From Sedimentisphaerales bacterium (GTDB taxonomy: Bacteria > Planctomycetota > Phycisphaerae > Sedimentisphaerales > Anaerohalosphaeraceae): a DNA stretch of 36,130 nucleotides. Under the pieces are notes generated by a model, which was given only the letters and a program-made list of their open reading frames with translations, was not told the DNA's origin and made no database searches. The translations under genes and the position numbers were made by a program. The stretch covers positions 1 to 36,130 of the forward strand of contig JANQGW010000121.1 of the NCBI GenBank assembly GCA_028282905.1, written 5' to 3'. Positions 1-7,208 of the stretch are shown in pieces. Within the stretch, counting starts at the first letter, position 1; each line of letters begins with the position of its first letter.

Positions 1-349
1 CGAACTGATGGCCCAGGACCGCATCGATGTGCATATCGAGCGGGCACGCAAGGGCAGTATCGAGATCGTCAACCTGATGGGCACGAGTGCCTACTATGCC
101 CCCGCGGCCGGTGCCGTCAAGATGGCCGAGGCGATCCTGAACGATACCAAGTCGATCATGAGCTGCTGTTCGTATTGCGAAAGCGAATACGGCATCGGCG
201 GCGCGTTCGTGGGTGTGCCGGTCATGCTGGGCGCCGGCGGCGTCGAAAAGGTCATCGAGCTGAACCTCAACGAAAAAGAAGCGGCCGAATTAAAAACCTC
301 CGTCAACCACGTCAAAGAGTTGGTAGAGGTAGTCGAGACCATGATTTAA
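1..349 (+). CDS. mdh: Malate dehydrogenase, C-terminal part (partial CDS)
   Basis: The reading frame is open from the left edge (in frame from base 2) to a TAA at 347-349, so the N-terminal Rossmann half is missing. Malate dehydrogenase interconverts malate and oxaloacetate with NAD(H) in the cytoplasm. The visible part fits the LDH-like MDH C-terminal domain: a TSAYYAPAAGAVKMAEAI helix, the CCSYCESEYGIGG strand pair, VGVPVMLGAGGVEKVIEL and a final long helix ending KELVEVVETMI. The stretch matches bacterial LDH-type malate dehydrogenases better than lactate dehydrogenases, but the substrate-specifying loop lies outside the window. It is followed by a long stem-loop and then by an accessory region of different composition. 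Confidence 0.9.
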   Translation, partial: ELMAQDRIDVHIERARKGSIEIVNLMGTSAYYAPAAGAVKMAEAILNDTKSIMSCCSYCESEYGIGGAFVGVPVMLGAGGVEKVIELNLNEKEAAELKTSVNHVKELVEVVETMI

Positions 350-366
350 AATGATAACAGAGTCGC

Positions 367-423
367 CGAACGTCAGTGACCGGTCGGGCAGCACACCGAA
401 GCCCAACCTTTTACTGACGTTCG
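367..423. repeat. Long imperfect stem-loop after mdh
   Basis: CGAACGTCAGT (367-377) and ACTGACGTTCG (413-423) are perfect inverted copies separated by 35 bases. The pairing extends outward imperfectly through CAGAG and its complement to about 19 bp. No T run follows on the plus strand, so it is a poor intrinsic terminator. It could be a transcript-end or processing structure for mdh, or an element boundary. The right arm also begins an imperfect direct repeat shared with 982-1011. Confidence 0.55.
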
Positions 424-453
424 AGGCTCTGATTAAAAATGAAGGGCACACAG

Positions 454-960
454 ATGGAAGCGAGAAAACGACAGGGGAAAATACCTGAAGCAATACTGAT
501 TACAATTCTGGTTATCATAATAGCTTCCAGCTTTTTTGTTCATCGCTTAAAATTTGGTCCTTATCATAGCGTAAAAAACGACCCTTATGCGGAAGTTGGC
601 ACAGATACAGACAGACCCTATGATTGTTCTTCTGAGAACAGACCCTCAGAAGGGCACTATTCCAGTATTCCTCTTGGCAATACTGAATTCCGCGCTGGAA
701 TGTCCTTGTTTATGTACACAGATGAAGACAATAAAGAGTGGGACTATTGCACAGTTGATGTTGAAAGTGAGGTGGAGGAAGGTAGCTGGCGTGTGTTTTA
801 TGTAAGACATATAGATATTGGTGATGTCCCTGAAGAAACAATCAAATTGCTGGAAGATCATACAATGCCGCCTAAAGCGGTAGCATTTGATGAAGATTCA
901 GGTGTGGTAACATTTCAAGTGGGCGAAAAAACCTTTACCTATCAATTACCGGGCAGGTAA
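454..960 (+). CDS. Hypothetical single-pass membrane protein
   Basis: The product is about 168 residues and I do not recognise its family. It has a basic N-terminus (EARKRQGK), one hydrophobic segment at roughly residues 13-29 (ILITILVIIIASSFF), and a soluble acidic, aromatic-rich remainder without a lipobox. It is therefore probably anchored by its N-terminus with the bulk outside the cytoplasm. I place the start at ATG 454 because GAAGGG lies 7 bases upstream; an in-frame ATG at 439 would add five residues but lacks a good ribosome site. It is the only plus-strand gene before several minus-strand orphans, and is more AT-rich than mdh. An imperfect direct repeat of about 29 bp flanks it (413-441 and 982-1011), which may hint at acquisition. 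Confidence 0.6.
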   Translation: MEARKRQGKIPEAILITILVIIIASSFFVHRLKFGPYHSVKNDPYAEVGTDTDRPYDCSSENRPSEGHYSSIPLGNTEFRAGMSLFMYTDEDNKEWDYCTVDVESEVEEGSWRVFYVRHIDIGDVPEETIKLLEDHTMPPKAVAFDEDSGVVTFQVGEKTFTYQLPGR

Positions 961-1025
961 CATATCATACACCACTCGTTCACTGACGGCCCCGGCTCCG
1001 TTATCAAAATGGTTCCGGTCATTAT

Positions 1026-1310
1026 TTATTTTCGAATGTTCATTTGAGCATTCACGCGCAGCTGAAATTCTCGGAAATCCTCATGTTCGCCTTTTGGAAG
1101 GATCGTCGTCGTTGAATTCATCTGTGCATTGACGCGCAGCTGGAATTCCCGATAATCCTCATGTTCGCCTTTTGGAAAGATACTGCCGGGCGTTTCCATT
1201 GCGACAGATGCATCTGTCGGACAAGTATGGGTCGCAGAAGCATTGTTGTGTGAACACGAAAGACAGCCGACGACAACGGCGGCTAAAACAAACCATAATA
1301 AAACTCGCAT
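1026..1310 (-). CDS. Small lipoprotein with a duplicated 21-residue motif
   Basis: The 94-residue product begins with a signal peptide and lipobox-like end (LLWFVLAAVVVGC), so it is probably lipidated on Cys 16 and membrane-anchored. The mature part carries two near-identical copies of a motif, PKGEHEDYREFQLRVNAQMN and PKGEHEDFREFQLRVNAQMN, 26 residues apart, and ends shortly after the second. The ATG at 1310 is preceded by AAAGGG at a 5-base distance. No known enzyme or binding domain is visible. The gene lies 24 bases downstream of the stop of the membrane-protein gene at 1335-1994 and on the same strand, so the two may be co-transcribed. Function unknown. Confidence 0.65.
   Translation of the reverse strand: MRVLLWFVLAAVVVGCLSCSHNNASATHTCPTDASVAMETPGSIFPKGEHEDYREFQLRVNAQMNSTTTILPKGEHEDFREFQLRVNAQMNIRK
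1041..1181 (-). repeat. Intragenic tandem duplication (two 63-bp units)
   Basis: Units 1041-1103 and 1119-1181 match at 55 of 63 positions by my count, with a 78-bp period (26 codons), so the duplication keeps the reading frame. It produces the repeated 21-residue motif of the lipoprotein. Several differences are silent or conservative, including Y to F. Confidence 0.8.
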
Positions 1311-1334
1311 GATGGCCCTTTCAAATAAATCGGC

Positions 1335-1994
1335 TTACTTAGCCTTTTTATACTCCAACATCAAAGGAGGCGTTGATACCCGTTTTCCCAGCCAGATAAA
1401 ACATAGCACTACAATGACACTCCCGGTGATAATGACTCCAGTGGGACCGAGCACATCGAGAAGCCACGCAAATAGACGTTTTAGCAGAACATGGCGACCT
1501 TGGATTTCTACAGAATCTCCTTCTGCTATTTGGATTGCCGCATTATAACTAATCAAAGTAAATAACGCGATGAGACTAATGGTTATCAATGGCCTTAGAG
1601 CCGCACGAAGTTTGTTGAACTGGGTTTCAGTGTACTTGTACCCCAGAGAACACAAAATATTCAGCTTTGCAAACAGTTCATCTCGTTCTTCTGGATTCAT
1701 CGTGAAATTATCAGACTCTTCTTTTCCACTGTCGCTAAGATATTTATAATAAACCAACGTTGAATGTCGATTTGATTTAATGTGCTTCAGACTGTCTAAC
1801 TGAACTTCTTTAGGCTTACTGCTTTTGAGAGCAGAAGCCGGGGATGTCCCCGAACGGATTTGTTCAGCAATTTCTGAAAGTTCCGGTTCATCCGGGCTTG
1901 CGATATACAGACTATTTTCGTCAAGGGCTACAAGTGTTTCAAAAGATGTTTCGTCGGTCCAAACGTGTGTCCTCAAGCCTTCTGTCTCTGTCAT
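1335..1994 (-). CDS. Hypothetical membrane protein, possible PH-like N-terminal region
   Basis: The product has 219 residues. Residues about 1-125 are soluble; the stretch around LVYYKYLSDSGKEESDNF followed by NPEERDELFAKLNILCSLG resembles the strand-then-C-terminal-helix layout of bacterial PH-like domains, but this is only a shape match. Two hydrophobic segments follow, near residues 135-155 (ITISLIALFTLISYNAA) and 181-202 (VIITGSVIVVLCFIWLG), with a short cytoplasmic tail. ATG 1994 has AAGGAG 7 bases upstream, a strong ribosome site. It is likely co-transcribed with the lipoprotein at 1026-1310. No catalytic motif is visible and the function is unknown. Confidence 0.65.
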   Translation of the reverse strand: MTETEGLRTHVWTDETSFETLVALDENSLYIASPDEPELSEIAEQIRSGTSPASALKSSKPKEVQLDSLKHIKSNRHSTLVYYKYLSDSGKEESDNFTMNPEERDELFAKLNILCSLGYKYTETQFNKLRAALRPLITISLIALFTLISYNAAIQIAEGDSVEIQGRHVLLKRLFAWLLDVLGPTGVIITGSVIVVLCFIWLGKRVSTPPLMLEYKKAK

Positions 1995-2180
1995 CCTTTA
2001 TCTCCTTAGTAATGGAATTCGCAATATCTAATGTTCATCGCTACTTTCAAGGAAGAATTATATCCGATAAAACAATATCTGAAAAGGTTTTTTTATCCCG
2101 CAATTAAAAATAGACTGCAGAAAAGAACTCGTCGCAGCCGTCAAGACGATGATCTAAGACAGTTGAGTATAATCAAAACA

Positions 2181-2220
2181 AACAGGGCAGGCCGCCTCGT
2201 TCTTTTCGGCCTGCCCTGTT
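2181..2220 (-). terminator. Intrinsic terminator of the PEP-CTERM gene
   Basis: A perfect 14-bp stem (AACAGGGCAGGCCG at 2181-2194 with its complement at 2207-2220) encloses a 12-base loop. On the minus strand it lies 17 bases beyond the PEP-CTERM stop and is followed by TTTGTTTT. On the plus strand TTTTAT follows, so it could act in both directions. The 1995-2180 stretch beyond it shows no credible gene. Confidence 0.9.
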
Positions 2221-2237
2221 TTTATATGCAAAGATAT

Positions 2238-2822
2238 CTATTTCCGCTTCCGCAGCATCACACTACCCAGCCCCAGCATCGCCATCGTAGCTGGTTCGGG
2301 AATTGGGGCTAAAATAATGTCGCAGTTGAGGTTCGGGCTACATGAAAAGCCTACATCGATAGGAGTTCCATCTGATAAAATGCCGGTCAAATGCCCTGTG
2401 TTGTCAGGGATGATTCCATAATCATAATTAAACTTGGTTCCATGTACGACGATCGATGCGCCATCCATGGCATGAAGGTCTCCGTAGATCATCCCTCCGG
2501 AAATCGTAACGTTGTTGCCCCAGTCGCAGCTAGAAATATCTCCACGAATGATTCCACCTGTAATAAATAAAGTTGGATGGTCGCTTCCTACATGACCCAG
2601 TACTTCCCCATCATCAATGGTTAGGCTGCCATGGTCAAGTTGTAGACTCCCGACAATACCGCCGGTTGTCAGAATGACATCGCCTCCGCCAACTCGTACA
2701 TGTCCCTCGATTGTATAATCAATGGTATGCTTGTCGGTGATGACTGTGGTGGATGCTGGAACTATACAATTGGCTGCCAAAAAAGTTAAATAAATTACCA
2801 GAACCTTTAGTGTTTTCATCAT
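2238..2822 (-). CDS. PEP-CTERM sorting domain protein, secreted
   Basis: The product (about 194 residues) has an N-terminal signal segment (MMKTLKVLVIYLTFLAANC) and a classic PEP-CTERM tail: IPEPATMAMLGLGSVMLRKRK splits into the PEP motif, a hydrophobic helix and a basic end. Such tails are recognised by exosortase-type sorting systems and usually mark proteins for the cell surface or exopolysaccharide matrix. The middle consists of short Gly-, Ile- and Asp-rich repeats (GGIVGSL, GGIIRGDIS, GGMIYGDLH) that suggest a small right-handed beta-helix. I take ATG 2822 as start because GGGAG sits 5 bases upstream; ATG 2819 is nearly as good. A strong terminator follows. No exosortase gene is in the window. 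Confidence 0.85.
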   Translation of the reverse strand: MMKTLKVLVIYLTFLAANCIVPASTTVITDKHTIDYTIEGHVRVGGGDVILTTGGIVGSLQLDHGSLTIDDGEVLGHVGSDHPTLFITGGIIRGDISSCDWGNNVTISGGMIYGDLHAMDGASIVVHGTKFNYDYGIIPDNTGHLTGILSDGTPIDVGFSCSPNLNCDIILAPIPEPATMAMLGLGSVMLRKRK

Positions 2823-3002
2823 TCCTACTCCCAAAAAAACTTTTCCTTTTGCTCACTCCGCCGCGACCTCCTCCGATGGTGATTGCGGAATTGATGATAT
2901 CAGTATATTGCCTGTCCGAAAATTGTCAAGTTTTTTTTGGACTATGCCATCAAAGCCAAATGGTCTAACTAAATATGTTGCTGTTTCTATCGTCTGTATT
3001 TT

Positions 3003-3455
3003 CTAGGCGTACCGGGCATTGTAGATCATACAGCCTAACTCATAGGAGAGACAGTATATAGCGGAATAAGCAAGAAAGACGATAGTCTCTATTGCAAGTA
3101 TTTTCAACAGTGCAGTATTCTGTCGCGTTTTCTTGAGATAATAGGAAAAGCCTGCTGGAAGTAATAAAAACAGTAATAGTGACAGTCGAAACGAAATTTT
3201 GTAGTCTCTTTCGCGGGCATCCAGATAACACCAACACATCGCTATGATTGTGCTTATGATAAGGGTTGTTGCTTCAATGAAAGGACAAGCCTCCTCCTGA
3301 GGCCAGATACCTTCCAGAAAACCACCAACTAATCCGACAGTGAAAAAGATTATCAGGGTGTTTCGCTTGGGACGCCGCAGGTTAGGTGGTAACGGCTTTC
3401 CTTCAAAGGCTCTTAAGCTCTCTTCCAACGTTGGAGCTTCCATGTTTGTAGTCAT
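3003..3455 (-). CDS. Small multi-pass membrane protein, unknown function
   Basis: The product of about 150 residues has a hydrophilic head (APTLEESLRAFEGKPLPPNLRRPKR) and four hydrophobic segments: TLIIFFTVGLVGGFL, IEATTLIISTIIAMCWCYL, SFRLSLLLFLLLPAGFSYYL and LKILAIETIVFLAYSAIYCL. The start ATG 3455 has AGAAGGA 6 bases upstream. The frame stays open upstream to 3581 and that stretch reads like plausible protein (FIEYNPFKK, MIDERYKEGF), so the gene may once have been longer. Family not recognised. Confidence 0.6.
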   Translation of the reverse strand: MTTNMEAPTLEESLRAFEGKPLPPNLRRPKRNTLIIFFTVGLVGGFLEGIWPQEEACPFIEATTLIISTIIAMCWCYLDARERDYKISFRLSLLLFLLLPAGFSYYLKKTRQNTALLKILAIETIVFLAYSAIYCLSYELGCMIYNARYA

Positions 3456-3570
3456 CAGGAATCCTTCTTTGTAGCGCTCATCAATCATACTGCTATGTTT
3501 CTTGAACGGATTATACTCGATAAAACGACATTGGAAAAGTGTTTTTTGGGAAACAGTCCAGGCTTTTGTA

Positions 3571-3618
3571 TCAGAAAACACGGGCGTCCGTATTGTTGGA
3601 AATCTTGTGTTCGGTCAT
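3571..3618 (-). other. Short ORF or 5' end of a frameshifted gene
   Basis: ATG 3618 has GGAG 5 bases upstream and starts a 15-codon frame (MTEHKISNNTDARVF) that stops at 3571-3573. The stop lies within the beginning of the open frame continuing through 3003-3455; a single-base shift near CGTGTTTTC would join the two into one longer protein. Either this is a real frameshift (or a sequencing error) in the small membrane-protein gene, or the pair is coincidental. Confidence 0.25.
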
Positions 3619-3654
3619 TTTGTCTCCGGTTCTGAATAGTTTGTTATTACCGCC

Positions 3655-3780
3655 GGATGGGGAAGGGTGGGTGTGTTGCTTCGCCGCGTTCGAGGCGTTT
3701 GTTGAACAGGCGGATCTGCAGGTCGATGGCGCCGGGTGCCCCGTCGATATCGTGGGCCTTGTTCCTGTTGGCATTGGTAA
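3655..3780 (-). pseudogene. Remnant copy of the 3' end of the cyclotransferase-fusion gene
   Basis: Bases 3685-3762 match 5296-5373, inside the end of the large fusion gene, at 74 of 78 positions without a gap. Weaker similarity extends a little on both sides. In the matching frame the minus strand reads KAHDIDGAPGAIDLQIRLFN and then KRLER, against KAHYIDWALGAIDLQIRLFN and KRVER in the intact gene, and ends in its own stop. The differences change the amino acid (Y to D, W to G, L to P, V to L), as expected for an unselected copy. No start or upstream domain remains. Both copies have the same orientation and enclose the pseudopilin and the small acidic protein. Confidence 0.8.
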
Positions 3781-3814
3781 TTTTGCTTGATACGCGTGCG
3801 GGGTTTGGAGGATT

Positions 3815-4678
3815 CTATGGCTGCCATCCAATGGTTCCCCAGGTGGCGATCTGATAATATTTCAGGTCCTCACTGTCAGGGACGTTGACCTGCAGCATTT
3901 TAAATCCGTTGCTGAGATTGGTGTCTAAACTTTCCCTGGCCAGGCGGACGGTTTCCGGCTTCATCGGGTAGGCCTCGGCGTGACCATCCGCGAATCCGTT
4001 CACCGATCCGCCGCGGTGCAAAAAACTGGGGATGTTCCACCATTTGGGCTGGCTGTACCACAGGGCGTAATAGGCGTCGTTGTTATATCCGAGCTGGTCC
4101 ACAAAAAAGAATCTGCCGGACGGATTCTTGATCTTAGTGAGTTTTCGATAGACCATTGCCCTGGTTTGATCATCATACCAGACGCCATCGCCGTCGACAT
4201 GATGCGTTCCCCACCATTGGGCGGCCATCCCGTAACTTCGGAGCTGCTGCTTATCGGGGTCCGTCGGGCATCGCCATCCGCCGGTATTCTCAATATACGG
4301 CCACAATTGACTTTTATGGAGCCCGGTAAATGCATCCGTACCGTTTCCGTAGATCTGGACCTGGGTATCCAATGCCTGTCGGGCCATGTCGCTGGTGACG
4401 CCAACCCAGCCGGCCCGCAGGATGCCGTCGTCGTTCCAGGTATTCGTGGAACTCGGTGTAAAGCTGTCATGCTCATCCGCATAATAGATGGCCGCCAGGG
4501 CCAGGCTCCGTAAATTGGCCGAACAGCCGATTTTTTTGGCATGATCTTTCGCCTTTTGCAATGACGGCATGAGGATGCTCAGCAGCAGCGCGATGATTGC
4601 GACCACGACCAGCAGTTCGATCAGCGTAAAGCCTTTTATCTTTACCTGACCTTTCCAATATGCACGGTTAAAAAACAT
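3815..4678 (-). CDS. Type II secretion / type IV pilin-like pseudopilin with H-X9-DG motif
   Basis: The N-terminus carries the prepilin signature KGFTLIELLVVVAIIALLLS, with the prepilin peptidase site between G and F, followed by the hydrophobic pilin helix and KAKDHAKKIGCSANLRSLAL. Near the C-terminus HRGGSVNGFADG fits the H-X9-DG motif found in the large pseudopilin families of Planctomycetes and relatives. The product (about 287 residues) should be exported and assembled or anchored through its N-terminal helix. I choose ATG 4678 with AGGAG 5 bases upstream; the adjacent ATG 4681 is only 2 bases from that site. No secretion machinery is nearby, which is usual for these families. It lies within the segment bounded by the two copies of the fusion-gene end. 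Confidence 0.88.
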   Translation of the reverse strand: MFFNRAYWKGQVKIKGFTLIELLVVVAIIALLLSILMPSLQKAKDHAKKIGCSANLRSLALAAIYYADEHDSFTPSSTNTWNDDGILRAGWVGVTSDMARQALDTQVQIYGNGTDAFTGLHKSQLWPYIENTGGWRCPTDPDKQQLRSYGMAAQWWGTHHVDGDGVWYDDQTRAMVYRKLTKIKNPSGRFFFVDQLGYNNDAYYALWYSQPKWWNIPSFLHRGGSVNGFADGHAEAYPMKPETVRLARESLDTNLSNGFKMLQVNVPDSEDLKYYQIATWGTIGWQP

Positions 4679-4765
4679 CATTTCTCCTGACGACATCAAC
4701 AATTTTACAAAATTCACTATCGCAGGGTCAAGAAGAATCCATTCCATGTCGGTTCAAATATGTTA

Positions 4766-5224
4766 TTAACTTTTCATTTGTTTAATCTTTTCTTCCAGAG
4801 CCTCTCCAATTCCTATCAGATAATTATGATGATTTTCGCATAATAGAAATCTATCATCCTTAGCGATGATGTAGTATTCGAATCCGTAACATTCACCAAT
4901 TACCTCTTTCGCGATTTTCGCAGAGGTTTCATAAACCGGGTAATACGGTAATAAATCATCCTCCACAATCCACCATATTTTCTCGTCCTCATCAGGCACA
5001 ATCTGGGCTATTAATTTGTACCCGTCTCCGCTTTCTATTTCCACTGATGAGCACTTTTGAGAAAAAGATTCCCACCACCATTTTAGGTCTTCTCCTCCCA
5101 CAAAGGTGTTGAGCGCGTGCTCAAAAATGTCCCTTCCCTCTTGAGAGGGAAGCAATCTGATATCGCTCTCGGATAAACCTAATGTCTCAATAGCTCTTTC
5201 TATCTCGTGTGTGACATTTTCCAT
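4766..5224 (-). CDS. Small acidic protein, possible toxin-immunity type
   Basis: The product is about 152 residues, soluble, acidic and rich in Trp and Tyr (DLKWWWESF, EKIWWIVEDD, LLPYYPVYET), ending with GFEYYIIAKDDRFLLCENHHN. This pattern is like single-domain immunity proteins of polymorphic toxin systems; it reminds me of the DUF6756 family, but I cannot confirm that. I use ATG 5224, with GGATGAG a few bases upstream; an in-frame TTG at 5236 is an alternative. Low GC compared with the fusion gene next to it supports independent origin. No toxin gene is adjacent. It stands 30 bases beyond the stop of the fusion gene and on the same strand. Confidence 0.6.
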   Translation of the reverse strand: MENVTHEIERAIETLGLSESDIRLLPSQEGRDIFEHALNTFVGGEDLKWWWESFSQKCSSVEIESGDGYKLIAQIVPDEDEKIWWIVEDDLLPYYPVYETSAKIAKEVIGECYGFEYYIIAKDDRFLLCENHHNYLIGIGEALEEKIKQMKS

Positions 5225-5254
5225 TGACTCATCCAATCTTTGTTGTGTCTATCC

Positions 5255-7201
5255 CTAAGGACCCCGGAAGGGCAAGGGCGGGCGATTTTGCTGGACGCGT
5301 TCGACGCGTTTGTTGAACAGGCGGATCTGCAGGTCGATGGCGCCGAGTGCCCAGTCGATATAGTGGGCCTTGTGGTAGGGCTTGTTGTGGGCTTCGTTCA
5401 TCAGGCCGTCATAGATCGCATCCAGGAAACGGCCCTTGGAACGCCGGCTGATGGTCGTCGGGTTGGCGGCCCACGCCTTCAGTTCCTCGTACTCATTCCG
5501 CAGTCGCCGGCTGGAGGCCAGCTGCTGGGTTGTCAGGTAATCGCCGGGATTGAGGGACAGTTGAATGCCCTTGAGCGCCATGATCAGCGGCTCATAATTG
5601 GCGCGTTTTTCCAGCCGGATGAATTTGTACTGGTGCGTAAAGACCGGGTACTTGCTGCCTTTGGTGTCGATGGTGTCGCTGGGCATTCGGTGGCGTCGTT
5701 TGCTGGTGCGGGCAAAGACCAGTTCCTCGCCGTATTCGTTGCGTTCGATCTCGTCGTGGTCCAGCCGCGAGACCCACAGGCCGCCGGAGCGGGTTTCTTC
5801 CATCCCGCCGCCGAGGATGCACAGGCACTTGATAACGCTCAGCGGCGGTACCGTCTGCTGCAGGTGTTTGCGTTTGCGCAGCTGGAATGTCAGGTGCAGG
5901 CTGTGCGGGGTGATCGGGTAAAATGCCGCCAGTTCGCGAATGATCTGGCTGAGCATCCACGGGTCGGCGGTGGCGGGCTTGGACAGTTCGCCGACAATGT
6001 TCAGCCGGCCCGGTGCCAGTTCCAGAAAGCCGCGTTTGGCGCGGGCGTGCGAACCGGAGTGGTCATCGACATAGCCGCCGACCTTCCACATCAGCTCGTC
6101 CAGGGCATACTCGTTGAAATAGCGAAAGCCGTCAAACATCCGCTCTTTTCGTTTATCCTCCCGGTGAATCGCACGAAAGCCGATATTGCTCAACTCCAGC
6201 TCAGCGCCCATCGGCACCAGTCCCGGCTGGAAGTTATTACGGATCCACTGCAGATTGCTGCGGGCCACCCGCGGGTCAAAGGCCTTCTCCGCCGCGGCGA
6301 TCGCATATTTGACATAATCGATCAGGTCGTAATGCTCACCCGGCGGCATCGTTTCCAGACCACGCTGCAGGATCAGGTTGACTGTCTTCGGGTTGGAGTT
6401 GATCATCCGCAGGGCGATCAGCAGGCTGCGGATGCGCGTGAAGTACCGGTGGCTCTGGATCAGCCGGTCCAGTTCGAAACGGAACCGGTCGTGGATCATG
6501 AACTCGAAATAGTTCAGCAGGACCTGCTTGATGACCAGCGCGATGTAGTTGTCCACATAGGGCTGGGCGTCCGGGTCATTGTACAGCGGTTTGACCGTCG
6601 GGCACGGCCGGTTCAACTCGTGTTCGAGAAAGAAGTCGCTGACCGCATCATGGCCCAGGTGGCTGACGACGAGGTCGCGTTCGGTGGTGCCGATCAGTTC
6701 ACGCCGGGCACGCCGTTCGATGTGGGCGTCGATGGTTTTTTCGCCGGGGCGAGTGTGTTCGTCGAAGAATTTTTCGATGCGCTTCCGCAGCCACAGTTCG
6801 TGGATCAGGTTCACGTGAAACCGGTCGCCGAACCGCTTTTTCATCGACATCGGGCACGCCAGGTACGCCTGTGCCTCGACCAACCCGTTGGCAGTGTTGA
6901 CGTGAACCGCTTCGCGTTCGTAGAACTTGCCTTCGTACTTATCGATAAACTTCATCGCTTCGGGCGGAACATTGTAAATCACAAAGCCCTGGATCTTTGC
7001 CGACGCGTCCGGCACGGCGTAAAAATAGACGTTGTCCGGGCTGACCCGCCGGTGACCAGCCAGCATCGCCAGCTCCGCCCGCAGAACGTGTTCTGTTTCT
7101 ACCTTGGACGGCTTCAGCGAAAACCGCACCCCGCAAACCGACTCAAAAATCGACGGCTCACGCAAAGACCCATAAACAAATATATTCGTATTCGATTGCA
7201 T
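5255..7201 (-). CDS. Gamma-glutamylcyclotransferase domain fused to a probable amidoligase/GCS-fold domain
   Basis: The protein has about 648 residues. Residues 1-120 form a gamma-glutamylcyclotransferase (AIG2/GGCT-like) domain: NIFVYGSLREPSIFE gives the YGSL nucleotide-like loop and FIDKYEGKFYEREAVHV contains the expected catalytic Glu (about residue 90). A long, mostly helical region follows to about 325. Residues about 330-445 show GAELEL, then DDHSG, a FLELAPGRLN segment and HSLHLTFQL, in the order of the acidic metal-binding and histidine strand motifs of amidoligases and glutamate-cysteine ligase-like enzymes. The remaining 200 residues are basic and unassigned. Gamma-glutamyl bond makers and breakers are known to be linked in peptide-modifying systems; here both may be on one chain. 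There is no clear ribosome site; a promoter ends at the ATG (7201), suggesting a leaderless message. ATG 7213 is an alternative start. Confidence 0.75.
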   Translation of the reverse strand: MQSNTNIFVYGSLREPSIFESVCGVRFSLKPSKVETEHVLRAELAMLAGHRRVSPDNVYFYAVPDASAKIQGFVIYNVPPEAMKFIDKYEGKFYEREAVHVNTANGLVEAQAYLACPMSMKKRFGDRFHVNLIHELWLRKRIEKFFDEHTRPGEKTIDAHIERRARRELIGTTERDLVVSHLGHDAVSDFFLEHELNRPCPTVKPLYNDPDAQPYVDNYIALVIKQVLLNYFEFMIHDRFRFELDRLIQSHRYFTRIRSLLIALRMINSNPKTVNLILQRGLETMPPGEHYDLIDYVKYAIAAAEKAFDPRVARSNLQWIRNNFQPGLVPMGAELELSNIGFRAIHREDKRKERMFDGFRYFNEYALDELMWKVGGYVDDHSGSHARAKRGFLELAPGRLNIVGELSKPATADPWMLSQIIRELAAFYPITPHSLHLTFQLRKRKHLQQTVPPLSVIKCLCILGGGMEETRSGGLWVSRLDHDEIERNEYGEELVFARTSKRRHRMPSDTIDTKGSKYPVFTHQYKFIRLEKRANYEPLIMALKGIQLSLNPGDYLTTQQLASSRRLRNEYEELKAWAANPTTISRRSKGRFLDAIYDGLMNEAHNKPYHKAHYIDWALGAIDLQIRLFNKRVERVQQNRPPLPFRGP

Positions 7202-7208
7202 GGCATCT

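Noticed and set aside
350..1011. Integron cassette with attC sites around the orphan gene
   Set aside because: There is a stem-loop and a GCCCAAC-like string, but no paired GTTRRRY core site, no array of co-directed cassettes and no integrase.
2031..2312. Plus-strand open frame near the PEP-CTERM terminator
   Set aside because: It reads through a strong terminator hairpin and into antisense of the PEP-CTERM gene; the product is low-complexity and basic.
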